Shown here one piece after another: positions 33,613 to 45,918 of a DNA stretch of 64,000 nucleotides. Positions within the stretch are counted from its first letter, which is position 1. Every line of letters starts with the position of its first letter. Source of the DNA: Rutstroemia sp. NJR-2017a BVV2 (Eukaryota > Ascomycota > Leotiomycetes > Helotiales > Rutstroemiaceae); contig NJPS01000004.1 of the NCBI GenBank assembly GCA_002946415.1, forward strand, positions 253,001-317,000, read 5' to 3'. A model generated the notes under the pieces. That model searched no databases, was not told where the DNA came from, and worked only from the letters and a program-made list of their open reading frames with translations. The position numbers and the translations under genes were made by a program.

Positions 33613-36451
33613 AGTCTTAGTTATTAGTATGTGCAGTACCGAATACACCGGCATCTCCACTTTGTGAGGAAAAGAATGTAACGTCTCAATCAGCATCCAT
33701 CCATCATATCGCGAGTCGAGTCTCCACCCAACAGAGGAGGAAGACCGAAAAGAGACGAATAATTATGGAGGCGCGTAATGAAGAGAGAGCGTTTACGGGT
33801 ACGCAGAGCATCTAGAACGGATTTGCGTAAGGAACAGAGAAGGGACTCGACTAAGCTGGACGGTTTGCCGATTTCCATCTCGCGACGAGATCGCGGCAGG
33901 GGTTATCCGTTGGGTGAGATGAAGGGACGAGAAATTACTGTTTTATGCAGAATAGCCAGGTTTCATAATAGACGAAAGAACGATTGTGCGCTGTGAATAG
34001 TGAGCGACTGTGCTGAAAAAGAGAGAGAGAGGTGTGTGTGATTCTATTGGATTCGATTCGCCTGACGTCCGTCCGGTTGTTCTTCGTTTGCACTATTTGG
34101 CGCTTTGGTTGCCGCTGAGTTTTTGGTTTGATGGGTGACGGAAAGCGAGATGAGACGGCAAAGAATTAGCTTAACCCTTTGTGCCATTCAAGCTTAGACG
34201 TGAGGTTATTCGCATGAGCGGCGAAGCCCTACTCTAAAACATATCTCTGACTCGAGTACTGTCTGATAAGTGGCTGAGTCTTACGAGAGAAGAGAGGAAC
34301 AAGAAGAAAAAAAGATAAGAACGGTTGTGTCGTAGGTAGGGGAACTCCCGAGGGGGACCGGACAGGCCCTAAAACATAAGCACAGCCCAAAAGCGAAGCC
34401 ACCATAAACGATGGTTAGGGGTGGTTGGACCTTTTTCGTTCGTTCGGGCCTCGGGGACTGGTGTTTTGGCCGTGAAGATCAAAAAGGGCACAGCATTCAG
34501 CGTTCTTCTAACTTCTAAGCCCCAAACTGGAGAAGTTATGAGTTATGTACGGTATGGTATGGTATGAATACGGTAGGGAAGGAGAGTCATGGTATCCTCG
34601 AAGTCTTGGGATCTTGACACGGACTAGGGAGGGGGAAGTGGGGAGAGGAGGGAAGATGGAAATTATGTGCCGCTTTCTTGCTCGCTCGGTTTTCTACAGT
34701 AAGAGTTTGGAGTTCGGCCTGGTCTTGTCTTGACTCTCGTCTGGCTTGACCCGACCGGCCAATGGGCCATCATTCAAAGCTTGGCCTTCTTGGCTTGTCT
34801 TTCTTTCACCCAGCGAAAAGCGAAAAGCAAACGGTTCAGACGATGTCTGGACAGAGACAGGATAGACAGTAATATGACCCTTTTAATTTCCGATTCGTTG
34901 TACCGTACAGAACAAGTAGCCGAATGTGCAAAGTCGTCATCAAGATGCTGGGTAATACGTGGTGATGCTAAGAACGATTGATTAAATTGGAAAAAGTAAC
35001 TTGTGTTCTATGCCTCTACGCTCGCATTGTTTAGGTGTGTAAGTGCGCGCATATATATATTGAGTTATCCACTTTCATAAATGACGAGAGGAAACTTCTC
35101 TCCCATAGTTGTGGGCTGTGGGCTGGGCACCTCATGAAGAGGAAACATAAGGCGCAAACAGTGTCGTAACCTCACTTTATGCACAGAGCACAGAACACCG
35201 CGCACAGAACTTAGGACAGCGGATGAACGACTCAATCTTCAGATCCATGCAAACAACACAATTCTCCTACCACAGTTGTTTGAGAGAAAGAGAACAGAAG
35301 AAATAATAGATGCTAAGCATTTTCGCTTTCCTTCTTGAAGAAGGTTATTCCATCCGTTGTTTGTACGCGGAGCGACAGGAAATGGAGAATGGATATGGGC
35401 CACGGTTTCACCAGCCAATCAGTCAAGCCAACCGATCCTTTGAAACGACCTTTTGTTCCCTAAATCTCCATTGCTTGATTAGAGCGGTTTGTCTGACCAT
35501 TCATAATAACAGATAAATGGACCTGGACCATCTCATCGACCAATTCACTCCCGGAGGATCCACTTGTACCTGGGCGTTATCCAGGAACAAGGATAAGCAG
35601 CCTTTTCGAGCATTCTGTCATCCAAAGAATCAGGTACCCCTTTTATAATCGGCTCTCATTGGCAGATGCGGAGGGAAATGCAGCAACCGCTAAGCCCTAA
35701 TTAAGTACTATTATCACCACTTACCCCTGAATAAGACACAACTTGTGTGCTTCCAGATATCCTCCAAGCTTTTCTTCCCAAGCTGTCAAGGATGTGAGGC
35801 GTGGGTGTGTGTCCGGCGTGGTGATTTTGCGGTGAGATCCCCTCTGTACCTGCATGGACCCATGTGCGCCCACCCCCTCCATGTAATCTGTAAGCGGCGA
35901 AGGCAAAGACGGCGGTTGACTGACCTGGTCCTGCAGCAAGCAAGAGGGAAAATGGGCTAAGGAAGCACAAGCAGAGCAGCGAACCAAAACGCATCCCTCC
36001 ACTCCAATTACATACTCCCGTCGAGCTAGATGTCCCTGGACAAATCATACATGGCCCTGTTCTGTGCGCCAAATTCACCCTTGTTCATAAAAGAAAATCC
36101 CACCGGTTGTGCCCACTTTTCTGTGTGGTACCTGATGTACTCTCGCTTCCCAGGATTTGCTCATCTGTTTTTACCGTTTGCCCCGTCCGCTCATTTCCTT
36201 TAAAAGTTTCCCATTCCCTCCCTCCTCTCCGAAGATCTTCTTACTTGATCACTCACAGTCCTTACCACGAAGTCCCTTTTGCACAAAAGAGTCTCTTTCT
36301 CTTATTTCCAACTCTACAGTCATTCTTTAAAACATTGAAAGCTACACTTTGGCGGAATCGATTTTCGCTCTTTTTATCAATCCGATAACCTCCCCGAACG
36401 ATCACTTTCACGAACCACCATCGCACGCACGCACATAACAAAAATCACATC

Positions 36452-36462
36452 TTGGGTATATA
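36452..36462 (+). promoter_or_regulatory. TATA-like box with CT-rich leader
   Basis: GGGTATATAGC lies about 120 bp upstream of the wall-protein ATG (36581), after several hundred bases of CT-rich sequence. Motif-based only. Confidence 0.35.
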
Positions 36463-36580
36463 GCATTCATTTCCGTGTAGCATAAGGAGTTTCGAGACAA
36501 AAGCATTGATTGCTTGATACCACATACGGGCCATTTACGACTTTTCAATCAAAACCTAGAACAGACCGATACCTGCAAAA

Positions 36581-38185
36581 ATGCATTACTCCACCCTCTC
36601 TTTGGCCTTCTTGGCCGGCGCTGCCATGGCCACCCGCAAGGCTCCTGCCCACATGCACCTCAACCGACAATTGAGCAACAGCACCACTGCTGCCACCGAG
36701 CCCCAGACGACTTTGACCGTCTTCGCTACTACCGTCCGTACCGTTATCAGCTGTGCTGCCACCGTCACCGACTGCCCAGCACGAACCACCAGCTCGGCTG
36801 AGGGTGTTAGCGCAGTTGTTGTCACCGACACCATCACTTTGGCTACCACCGTTTGCCCAGTGACTGCTGCTGAGTCCGCTAGCGCAGCTATCACCAGCAA
36901 GCACTTGTCCTCTGCCATGTCCTCTTTCTCCGAGAGCGTTGCATCAGCCTCATCTGCCTCTTCCGTTTCATCTGCTCTTGGAATCGAGATCAGCTCCACT
37001 GCATCCATCACTGGATCAGGCGTTGCCGCTCCATCTGGATCTGTCCCAACCGGCTACGGTCCAGGTGCATCATCTGTCGCTTCAGGCGTTGTTGGCCCAT
37101 CTGGAGCTGCCCCATCTGGAGCTGCCTCATCTGGAGCTGCCCCATCTGGCGTTGCCCCATCTGGATCAGTTCCAAGCTCCGTTGCCGGTGAATCCAGCGC
37201 TCTCGGTGTCACCGTTTCATCTTCAGTTGCCGGTGTTGCTGCTCCATCTGGATCCGGTGCGTACTCTGTTCCTCTCGGAACTGGAGTTGTTAGCGCTATC
37301 TCCACTGTTGCCGGAAGCGCTTCCCACACTTTGACCTACACTCTTGGCTCCGGAACATCCACCACCGTTGTCACCACCACCATCTACGAGACCTCCCAAT
37401 CCGTAAGTTTTTCTACCAATTCTCTCAATGAATGATAACTAATCAGAATAGACCATCTACGCTACCGTCACCCCAACTCTTACTGCTGGTGTCTCTGCTG
37501 GATCTGGAAACAACCAAGCTGCCTCATCTGTTGAGGGCATCTCCGCTGGTCAATCCACCACTAGCCTCACCACCACCATCTACGGTACCTCCACATCCAC
37601 CCACTACGTCACCGTCTCCGCTCTTCCATCGGCCAGTGCCGCTGCATCTGCTGGTTCTTCATCTGGAACCACCACTGGATCCGGCTCTGGTTCATCCGGC
37701 TCATCCGGCTCTGGATCATCTGGCTCTGGATCATCTGGCTCCGGTTCATCCGGCTCCGGTTCATCTGGTCTCTCCGGATCTTCTGGTGAGGAGTGCACTT
37801 GCGCCGGCTCCCCTGCCACCGTCACTGTCACCGCCGCTGCCTTGACCGTCACTGTCGTAAGTTTAACCTAAATCATTTGTTTGATTTGCCAAATTCTAAC
37901 AAATTTCTCTAGACCGCTGGATCTGAGGCCACCGGAGCTATCTCATCTGCCGTCACCGCCGTTATTGCCACCTCAGCTGCCGCTTCATCCGTCGCTTCAT
38001 CCGAGGGTGTCGTCGTTAGCACCGCCACCGTTGTGCCAATCCCAGCCACCACCGCCGCCGTTTCCGGCGTTCCCTTCTACGGAAACGGAACCGCCGCTAC
38101 CTCTACCATCAAGAAGAAGTGCTCCTCCTCTGGATTCGTCTCCAAGGCCAGACCCACTGGCACTGCTTCCCCAATCAAGTTGTAA
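36581..38185 (+). CDS. Ser/Ala/Gly-rich secreted cell-wall protein, 499 aa
   Basis: Exons are 36581-37402, 37452-37856 and 37913-38185, all phase 0, with introns of 49 and 56 bp. The N-terminus is a signal peptide (MHYSTLSLAFLAGAAMA). The mature part is Thr/Ser/Val-rich with repeated TTIYETS / TTIYGTS / TVTA motifs and tandem GAAPSGA and GSGSSG repeats, typical of O-mannosylated wall or adhesin-like proteins. Two Cys pairs are visible (ISCAATVTDC near the start, EECTCAG before intron 2). The C-terminus (KKKCSSSGFVSKARPTGT) is basic and lacks the hydrophobic tail of a GPI signal, so covalent GPI anchoring is unlikely. Strong preference for C-ending codons (ACC, ATC, TCC) and the CT-rich promoter suggest high expression. 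Exact role unknown. Confidence 0.85.
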
Positions 38186-40259
38186 ATGAGATAAGATACC
38201 AACAACGACAGCGTCCTTCATGAAAGCGAGGGTCGTTTGATGATGTTTTAGATGTAGTGGTTTCCTTTGTTTAGCCGTGAATTTTTTTTACCTTCGGATG
38301 GATTTGGTTTGGAGATATGATGATGGCTCTGGGAGTGCAGTCGATAGGAGAGGAGATGTGATTTCGTGTAAATTTTGGATTGATTGTTCGATTTAGGAGA
38401 CTTTTGATATCAATGAGATGAAAATAAAACTATACAAAAAAGACAAAAAAAAAAGAAGATCCAAAGTCACTATTGTGCATAAACTCAGATGTCTTCAATG
38501 AATTTTTCTACCTCCTCATGTTTTATGACCTTTGGCGATCTGGTTTTTGCTTGCTTTTTAGAGGATGGAAACTTCATCAGATGGATAGAAGGGATTTTGT
38601 ATGTATACTCCTGGTCATCTGGTATTGCCAGCAATGTCATTGAATTCTCCTTGCAGACGAATCGATCAGATAGATACTTCGAGCTTCGTTGATATACACA
38701 TATGAATCTACACATATAAATCATCCCCTCCCTCCCCTCTCTCCTGTCTCTCCATCTCAATGCACTAGCAGTCTACTTGGTGTATAAGCAAACATAGCTT
38801 TTGTTTGATCAATTGATTAACGACGATTTCTATTTTGTATTCGCCGTCGCAATAGGATTGATGATACACTCGAATTCACGCCACACTTCTTCCCGCTTCT
38901 TATTACGCATTAGATAGAGATGACAGCCATGCTCGGTTTCGTGTAAGCAAGTACTTGAAGTGACTTGTTGATTTTTACTTCCTGACTCAGGCTTCCTCTG
39001 TTGGCGCACTAGCCTAACAAACCCCCATCTTCATCTCCTCTCCGCAAATTCATATGAAACATAACATACGAAGCACAAGATATGCTGACTCATTCTTGGC
39101 AGTAACAGGCGAAATAAAATAAAAGGAAATGAAGATATACTATTCTGTAACCAAGTCCCGGAGATAAAGAACTTCTTTTGGCGTTTATTCGCGAGGGAGT
39201 GGAAATGACGGATGTGGTTGTCGGCTTTTGGTGGGGGCGAGGACAAGGACAGATGAATTTGAGACATTCTGATGCATGCGGGCGGGCTTGTGCGCGCTGT
39301 GAGATGAGGTACTGTAACTTAGTTACGAGATGGAGCAAAAGTTAGGGTACGAAGCACGACTTCTGCAGCTGATGCAGTAGGTAGGTTGTTGGTGGATGAT
39401 CAACGACCGAACGAACGGACCATGAAGCAGTAGGGCATGGAGAAGGGACTGGCTTGGATATCTGATCTTAGGGCTGTGCGATATCGTGGTTTTGACTCGA
39501 ACACAAAGTGTCTTGTATTGATGCGACCGGCACAGCATAGCGTCTGAGTACATAGCAAGTACATAGCAAGTTGCTGTTATAGAAATGACGAGAAACACAG
39601 CCCAACCGAGACATGGGAAATAGTATGGTAATCATTTCTTCCATGTGCTTCTGCCTCTACTTCGATTTCATCACTAAGCAAAAGTTGCACTGCGCTTCCG
39701 TGGGGTTCGGAGTCGTGTTCTGTTCTGTTCGCTAGCGGCCGGATTTTCGACTTCGATGTCATTCTTAGCTGCTCTTCCTTTGCTCTTGACTCAAATTCAA
39801 TTCTACCACGCCTTTTGTTCGCATTTCGACGCTTTCAAACTCCTCTCCAACCTCCTCAATTAATTGGCCTCGAAGGAACACTTCTCTTTATCCAATCCAA
39901 GCTTTCAAGCTTTGCAGAATAGAAGAGCTTCATTGCTATTAATTATCTTCCCAAATTCACATCATCTATCTATCCTGGCTCATTCTGTGAAAAGCGAAAC
40001 CAGTTCGTACAAACCGAGCTTACTGTATTTACCATTTCTAGACGAATGTATTACGACATTCACTTACGTCAGGAAACCAAATCGCTGCCTTCATTCTGAC
40101 TTGGATATCTCACACCGATCATCAAAACCCTTTCATTGAACCATCTGCAAAACATCTGCAGCTTCCACAAACCCACCGCCCCGCCGAGAATCCTAGGAAA
40201 TTCCCATATCGCATCTATCCATCCATCCCACACAAAGCAGCCACACAACCACAATCACA
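38186..40259. other. intergenic, 3' region of the wall gene and long promoter of the Sok1 gene
   Basis: No supportable gene. 38430-38460 is A-rich. The last 500 bp before 40260 are CT/CA-rich, as expected for a fungal leader. Confidence 0.5.
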
Positions 40260-43217
40260 ATGCGCCGCGTAGCCGAAGACCTCAGCGAACCCGATCGCAA
40301 TATCATTGAATCCGCTGGCATCGCAGAAGAAGCCGCCGACTTGGATCTCATATCCGAAGAGATGTCCGAGAACAGAATACACACGCCTCCACCACGCATC
40401 GCCGCCCGATTCTACCGCCCCACAAATAATCGTCGCAAATCATCCGCCGCATCCTCCAGACGTAACTCGATATCGTCCGCTCACTCGCATACATCGAGTC
40501 GTCATGGCGGGTCGCAGAGTAATTACATCGCGCAGCATTTGCGCCGAGCGAGTATCCTTGAGGATCGCAAGGCCCGATTGGCGGATCGGGCTGCGCATGC
40601 GGAGAAGGTGAGACTGAGAGCGGCATTGGCGAAGGCGGCGCCGAGGAGTACGACGAATACCGAGGAGAGAGCTCTGGCTGCGCAGCAGGCCAGGGAGAAG
40701 AATTTAGCGGAGATTGTCGCGAATTGTGCGGAGGAAGTCAAGAGGGCGAAGGGCGTCGCAGAGAGTATGAAGGAGAGGAGGGAGTTGGAGGGGAAGAGAT
40801 TGAGGAAAGAGATGGAGGAGAAGCTCGCGGAGGCGGAGAAGAGAAGAGAAGAATTATTGAGTCGAACGAATGCTACTAAGAGGGGGAGAAGCCTGAGTAA
40901 TATGAGGAAAAGCTCGAGTCCTAGTCCAACAGCTACTGCCAAGAAAACACTTAGTGAACCGGCAGCGGCCAAGAAAATTCAACAGAGATGGAGAATTCAT
41001 AGACGTTGGAAGGCATTACATGATTTTGCAGAGTTGGGTCTCACAATTGATGGGGTCCGCGAAACATCATTTGAGAAGGTGGTTGATTTACTTGCACAAG
41101 AGAAGGTTCTAGTCAGCACAGCACGTATTTTGAGAATTTGTGGACTGAGAGAAGGAGAAAGCGGCTCAGTCAATGAAATGACTGCAGTCCGAACATTTCT
41201 TAGCGCTTTCCTCATCCTAGGTCACCCAACTCAAGTTCTGAGTAGTAAAGGTGACAATGGAGAACAGGAACAGGTAGGAGCGTTGCCAATTAAGAGGGAT
41301 GATCTGGCTAATCCGCAGTTACAGGATCTTGTTGCAAAGGCCCGAGATCTCCTTATTTCTTTTGAGAATGTTTTGTCGAGATTGACTCCGGCGAATAATT
41401 ATACTCCGCCACCTGCACAGCTTTCGACGTTGTCGGAAGTTTATGCAGCGTTCTTTAATGCTTTCATTGCGTGGAAGGCGAGAGATTCGAGCACCCTTAT
41501 CGATATGATGGTCTTGCAGTTTGTGGAGCTTGATTCGATCTGGCAGACGGTCAAAGATAGCACGGAAGAGGCTGTCACTGATTCATATCGTGATGGTATC
41601 AGAGAAAATCAGCTCAAGTTGATGGTTAGGATTAAGAGACTCGCGGGCCCTGTTCAAGGCAAACGTCTAATTACAAACGCTATCAGAGAAGCTAGAAAGG
41701 CGAAACAGGCAAAGAAACCTACTGGAGATTCTAAACCCCGTGCCGCTGAGCCGGAAACAGCTTCTCCTGTACTCGAAGACTTCAACACCTCTGATAGTGC
41801 TGTTGCTTCTCATCTACAGACTCTCACACCCCCGGCTACACCCATCAAGGGACGAGAACCAAAATCGACTACTCATGCTGACAGTTTGAGGAATGTAAAC
41901 TCGACTCTTCCAGACAATCGAATTATAGTCCATGAACTGGCTATCAACCGTGAATATCGGATCGCAATGGAAGATTGTCTCCAACAACGGGGCATGGTTA
42001 ATCAACTGATTTTTGATGCCATGAGACAAGAAGTTGCAGCTGGAAATAGTGATGCTTGGGTTCTCGCCATGGCTGATAACATCAAGGGCAAACTGCAACG
42101 GCTTTTGAAACCTGGGAACTCGATGTATAAACTTATCGAGGATTCTCTGGATACAGATCTCGTGGCGAGCGAGCTTCAGCACGGACGATTCTCGTACGAA
42201 ACCTTTTTCAGCTTCATGGGCAACATCCTACCACGTCTATGTGCACCATTCCGCGACGCAGAAGTCAAAGTTCTGGTCGACACCACTCTCAAACAAGGCG
42301 ATTTCGTTGATCGTCTGCAAGCATTCATGCAATTCATAGACCTAATGCAACTCGACTACGCCAACTTCATGCTCCAACAATCCGCCCCCGAACTCATCAA
42401 GCACGCCTCTTCCTACGAAACCAAACGCTTCTCCGAAATCATGGAACAAACCAACAACGACCTCACACATACCATCAACGCCTGGCGCGACGCCCGCACT
42501 AAAATCTACACCGAGACATCCCGTCGCGACCCCGAGAATATCAACCTCGCGCGCAACAGGCCCACACCGGAGAAAATCTACATCCAGATGCTGGTCGATA
42601 TCTCCACCTCTACGTCTTCTACCCCGATCCCGGAAACACTACAGCTAGACACGAAACGCATCGAGTCCATTCGCACCGATATCCTCCGTATTGTCACCAC
42701 CTCGGCGATTCTACTACAATCGAAAAATATCCTCAAAAGGGACGTCCGCTCCCAATGGAAGACTGAGGCTCAGAGAATTTACTCGGTGCTGGAGATGGCG
42801 AAGAGTGTTGAGAGTGCCGAACAGGGAATTACGGCCGCGCTAGAGTCCAGTCGAAGTATGCCGATGGCGACGAAGAGTCATATTAGGGAACTGGTGAAGA
42901 AGATTGTGGGCGCGGCGGCGGCGGTGAATGCAGATGATGCGAATGGGGAAAGTAACAGGGAGTTAAATGAACCGGTTATGAGACTTCTGATGACGAGACT
43001 CAGGGGCTATCTTGTGGGGAGATTGGCCAAGGAAAATGGTCAGTTGAATGTTAAAGGGAATGCGGGGGAAGGGATGGGCATGGCAGGGTTGGGCATGCCG
43101 GAGTTTGTGGAGAGGGTGGGGGGCTTGGTGGATGTTTTGGGGAGGGTGGGGAGGGTGGATAGGGAGAGTCATGGGGGGTGGTATGAGGTTGTGGAGGGGA
43201 GGGTTGCGGAGGAATAG
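40260..43217 (+). CDS. Sok1/TCP11 family protein, 985 aa
   Basis: Fungal member of the T-complex protein 11 family; the yeast Sok1 protein suppresses loss of cAMP-dependent kinase, so a role in cAMP/PKA signalling is likely. A single intronless frame of 985 codons. The order is an acidic N-terminus, a Ser/Arg-rich stretch, a long charged coiled-coil (about residues 95-205, for example AEAEKRREELL), and an IQ-like motif (AAKKIQQRWRIHRRWKAL, about residues 235-253). The TCP11 domain follows to near the end, with EVYAAFFNAFIAWKARDS, VHELAINREYRIAMED, FFSFMGNILPRLCAPFRD and QLDYANFMLQQSAPELI. The C-terminal 40 residues are Gly/Met-rich. The window also holds a RasGEF, another cAMP-pathway regulator, but 38 kb away. 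Confidence 0.92.
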   Translation: MRRVAEDLSEPDRNIIESAGIAEEAADLDLISEEMSENRIHTPPPRIAARFYRPTNNRRKSSAASSRRNSISSAHSHTSSRHGGSQSNYIAQHLRRASILEDRKARLADRAAHAEKVRLRAALAKAAPRSTTNTEERALAAQQAREKNLAEIVANCAEEVKRAKGVAESMKERRELEGKRLRKEMEEKLAEAEKRREELLSRTNATKRGRSLSNMRKSSSPSPTATAKKTLSEPAAAKKIQQRWRIHRRWKALHDFAELGLTIDGVRETSFEKVVDLLAQEKVLVSTARILRICGLREGESGSVNEMTAVRTFLSAFLILGHPTQVLSSKGDNGEQEQVGALPIKRDDLANPQLQDLVAKARDLLISFENVLSRLTPANNYTPPPAQLSTLSEVYAAFFNAFIAWKARDSSTLIDMMVLQFVELDSIWQTVKDSTEEAVTDSYRDGIRENQLKLMVRIKRLAGPVQGKRLITNAIREARKAKQAKKPTGDSKPRAAEPETASPVLEDFNTSDSAVASHLQTLTPPATPIKGREPKSTTHADSLRNVNSTLPDNRIIVHELAINREYRIAMEDCLQQRGMVNQLIFDAMRQEVAAGNSDAWVLAMADNIKGKLQRLLKPGNSMYKLIEDSLDTDLVASELQHGRFSYETFFSFMGNILPRLCAPFRDAEVKVLVDTTLKQGDFVDRLQAFMQFIDLMQLDYANFMLQQSAPELIKHASSYETKRFSEIMEQTNNDLTHTINAWRDARTKIYTETSRRDPENINLARNRPTPEKIYIQMLVDISTSTSSTPIPETLQLDTKRIESIRTDILRIVTTSAILLQSKNILKRDVRSQWKTEAQRIYSVLEMAKSVESAEQGITAALESSRSMPMATKSHIRELVKKIVGAAAAVNADDANGESNRELNEPVMRLLMTRLRGYLVGRLAKENGQLNVKGNAGEGMGMAGLGMPEFVERVGGLVDVLGRVGRVDRESHGGWYEVVEGRVAEE

Positions 43218-45541
43218 AGGGTGTGGTGTTGTGGTGGTGATCGTGTGCAGGGGAAACTCGGTCGGTGGGGTATCGCTCCCTCACTCACGCTTTTTGAGTT
43301 GTTTGTTTAACTTGGGTATTATCTACAATCATGGATCAGGCGTCTTGGATGCGGGGCGGGGTGGGAGGAATCTTGTTTTGGGTTTGTTTGTTCACGGGAT
43401 CAACTATCAGCGATTGGGGTATGGATAGGGATAGGACTAGGAATTGGGATAGGTGTTAGGATTGGTAATGGGAGGGTTGTGTATAGGGTTTTGCTATAGG
43501 TTGTGCTACGGGTTGCCATGGGATGGGATGGATATGCGTTATGAATTTTATCTCGTTTTGGGTTGTGCATACGTATATGCGTCTATCTTTATGGTGGATA
43601 AATGGATAGCTGGCTGGCGGGGTTCTGTTAGAGAGAGCGTGTATAGGTATATGGAGGTATACTACTTATAAACCCGACAGCGAAGAGGAGAGAAGAGCGG
43701 AGGCGGGGTACATATGGTAGGGTGGAGGGGTTAGATAGATGAGAACGTGGTAGATAGATGAGAGATGGGAGAAGTACCTATATACCATGCATTTCCTCAG
43801 CGCACACAAAATACCACACAGCATTCCCCTACACTACACTGCACAGTATGGAGTAGCGCAACAAAATATACTCTTGATCCAAAGCTAAATTTCAGTTGGT
43901 TGATTGACTGATTGACTAGATAGCCAGATAGCCAGACATTTCACCAACTACAGCAATCCTAGAGTAATGATAGGATTCGTCAGTACTTATCACGACTTCT
44001 TTCGTACTGAAAAATCAAGGGTATTCAGCAAATGAGAGACGAGGCTAGATTTTTTACTAGTTAATGCACTTACAGACGTCCCGGGAAGCAGACCACGGCT
44101 CTTGTCCGCTCATATATGGCTACGATGCCCAAGAATCCATTTCAGCCAGGCCCGGTGGAGCTAGGTGATTCCCCCGCCTTTAGTGAAGGGCTTTTCTTCA
44201 GCTGCGCTGACTCGGTCGTTACATCGAGGACGAGGAACCTTGCACACAGAGCTCCAGCATGGAGCAGAGACACTCCCACCATGCGTGCGACGCATTCTCC
44301 TGGATTGCGTCGTTGTCCTGAGGGACAGGCTTGGCTACCATCTTTTCTGGTTGAAGAGAGCTGGAAGCTTCCGAGTCTATACTATGTTCTTCGCTTTCGT
44401 TGACAACGGTGGGGAGATCGGAGAGGGACATTGTGTCAGCGAGGGACATTGTCGTCGTGGGTGCTGACAAGTCGAGTACAGGGACGGGAGCAGAAACGAT
44501 TGCATCTGTGAGGGAAGAATATATATAAGAGGTTTTGCTCTTTCGGAATTGGTTGCAAGAGGGGGAATGATTCCACTGCCGGCTGTTTCTTTTCCCAATC
44601 TCCTTTCATCTACATACTGCCTTTCTCACCTCAGGGGCTTGCATGATCCGTGTTTTTATTAGGCGGCGGCGTAGAGCTCAAACCGATGATTTGCTCATAC
44701 ACGATGCAAGAGTTGAATTACTCCTCCCCCCATAATTGTATCTAACCATCAGAAAGAGAGCCCTCTCACTCTCACACCCATTCTTGGGTATGAGAATAGA
44801 CCCCGTCCGTTTGAAAGCCTGATTTTGGCATATTTCTCCCTGCTGACTGCAGGGCAACATATTGGGGTACCCCATCCACACTATAAATATATGTCGGCCC
44901 CACGCAGGTTTTGTCATTGTCGCACGAATACCACGATGTAATTTTGGTTGATTGTCTTAGAGTATATGAGGTGGAATTTGGTGGGTATCTATACTATCAA
45001 TGATGCCTTGATGGTTTCGGTTTGAGGTGGGTTGTCGTATTTGAAGTGCTATCAGACAGATAGAGAGGCAGATAGAGAGGCAGATAGGTAGGCAGATCAG
45101 TAAGATCTTACGGAGGTAGGCAGGCAGGAACGAGAAGTGATAAGATACTATATAACTCCTAAGACTGCTGGGAATAAGTTATAACCTTTTCCCTTTCTCT
45201 TTCCTCTTCCTTAAACGTAACCCCTTTCCTTTCCTCTTCTGCTAAACCCTTCGCTTCTTTTTCCCCGCTCTACCACAGCACATCACATCACAACTCCCTG
45301 GATAAAATAAATAGGATTTGCTGACAGAAATATATACACAAGTATCACAACATCCATACTTCCAATTCTGCATGCGGATGTATCTTCCGTTCATTCATCC
45401 ATTTCTCAATTCCTCTATCTGTACATCTACTCATCCATCCATCCTACCCAACACCCAAAATGCGTTTGCTTGTTTGCTATCGATAAGCCTCACCCCTCTA
45501 TTTATTTCCCCATCTCCACACCTCACTTCCCTTTCCATCCC
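43218..45541. other. intergenic, low-complexity, no gene seen
   Basis: Contains GGGAT-rich sequence just after Sok1, TAGATAGATGA-type repeats at 43731-43770, a GCAGATAGAGAG repeat at 45055-45100 and CT-rich sequence to 45540. Short frames near 44116-44470 are not convincing. A stretch from 43751 to about 43825 resembles the sequence at 45595-45660. Confidence 0.5.
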
Positions 45542-45594
45542 CCTCATCAACCAAACCTCAACCCCGCACTCGGAACCCAAGTAGTTTGTTTCTG
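45542..45594 (-). repeat. left copy of the 53-bp palA 3'-end direct repeat
   Basis: These 53 bp are identical, except for one base (A versus T), to 47965-48017, the true 3' end of palA. Read on the minus strand the copy encodes QTTWVPSAGLRFG plus TGA and the first bases after it, with one residue changed from the genuine WDPSAGLRFG. It is an isolated gene tail: immediately upstream (45595 onward) the sequence is unrelated to palA. Confidence 0.9.
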
Positions 45595-45918
45595 TAGATA
45601 GATGATAGAAGTATCTATATACTATATTATCTCAGCGCATACGAAATAACATAATATCATATCATATTATAAATTATTTATCTATCCACCTATATATTCA
45701 AAGCTGTCTAGCTTCCTGATTTTCGCAAATATCCCCTGCGCTGCAGCCGCCTTGTGATTCTGAACAGGCACGAGTGGTGGTACAAGCTGTCGCGACTGGG
45801 AGACAACGCCGCGGGCGCAGCCTCAATCGCAGCTCAGCGCGTGGCTGTGCTATCGAATATTTATCGTGAATTTCACCCTCGAAGAGCAATTCATACGGCT
45901 TCATTTGCATTTGCAGCC

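Larger units (their letters stand above)
31569..36580. other. 5-kb gene-poor region
   Basis: No supportable gene. Frames are short and low-complexity (for example a pyrimidine-derived Pro/Leu/Ser frame at 33083-33433). There is an ATTC microsatellite near 33588-33612 and AT alternation near 35050. An ATG-started stretch near 35517 (MDLDHLIDQFTPGG) ends at a possible donor but has no partner exon. The last 450 bp are CT-rich, a typical promoter and leader for the strongly expressed-looking wall-protein gene that follows. Confidence 0.5.

Noticed and set aside
36939..38221. Several long alternative frames over the wall-protein gene
   Set aside because: They are periodicity artefacts of the Ser/Ala/Gly repeats; the spliced 36581-38185 frame explains the region.
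40523..40972. Minus-strand frame of 149 hydrophobic codons
   Set aside because: It is the antisense of the charged coiled-coil in the Sok1-family gene.
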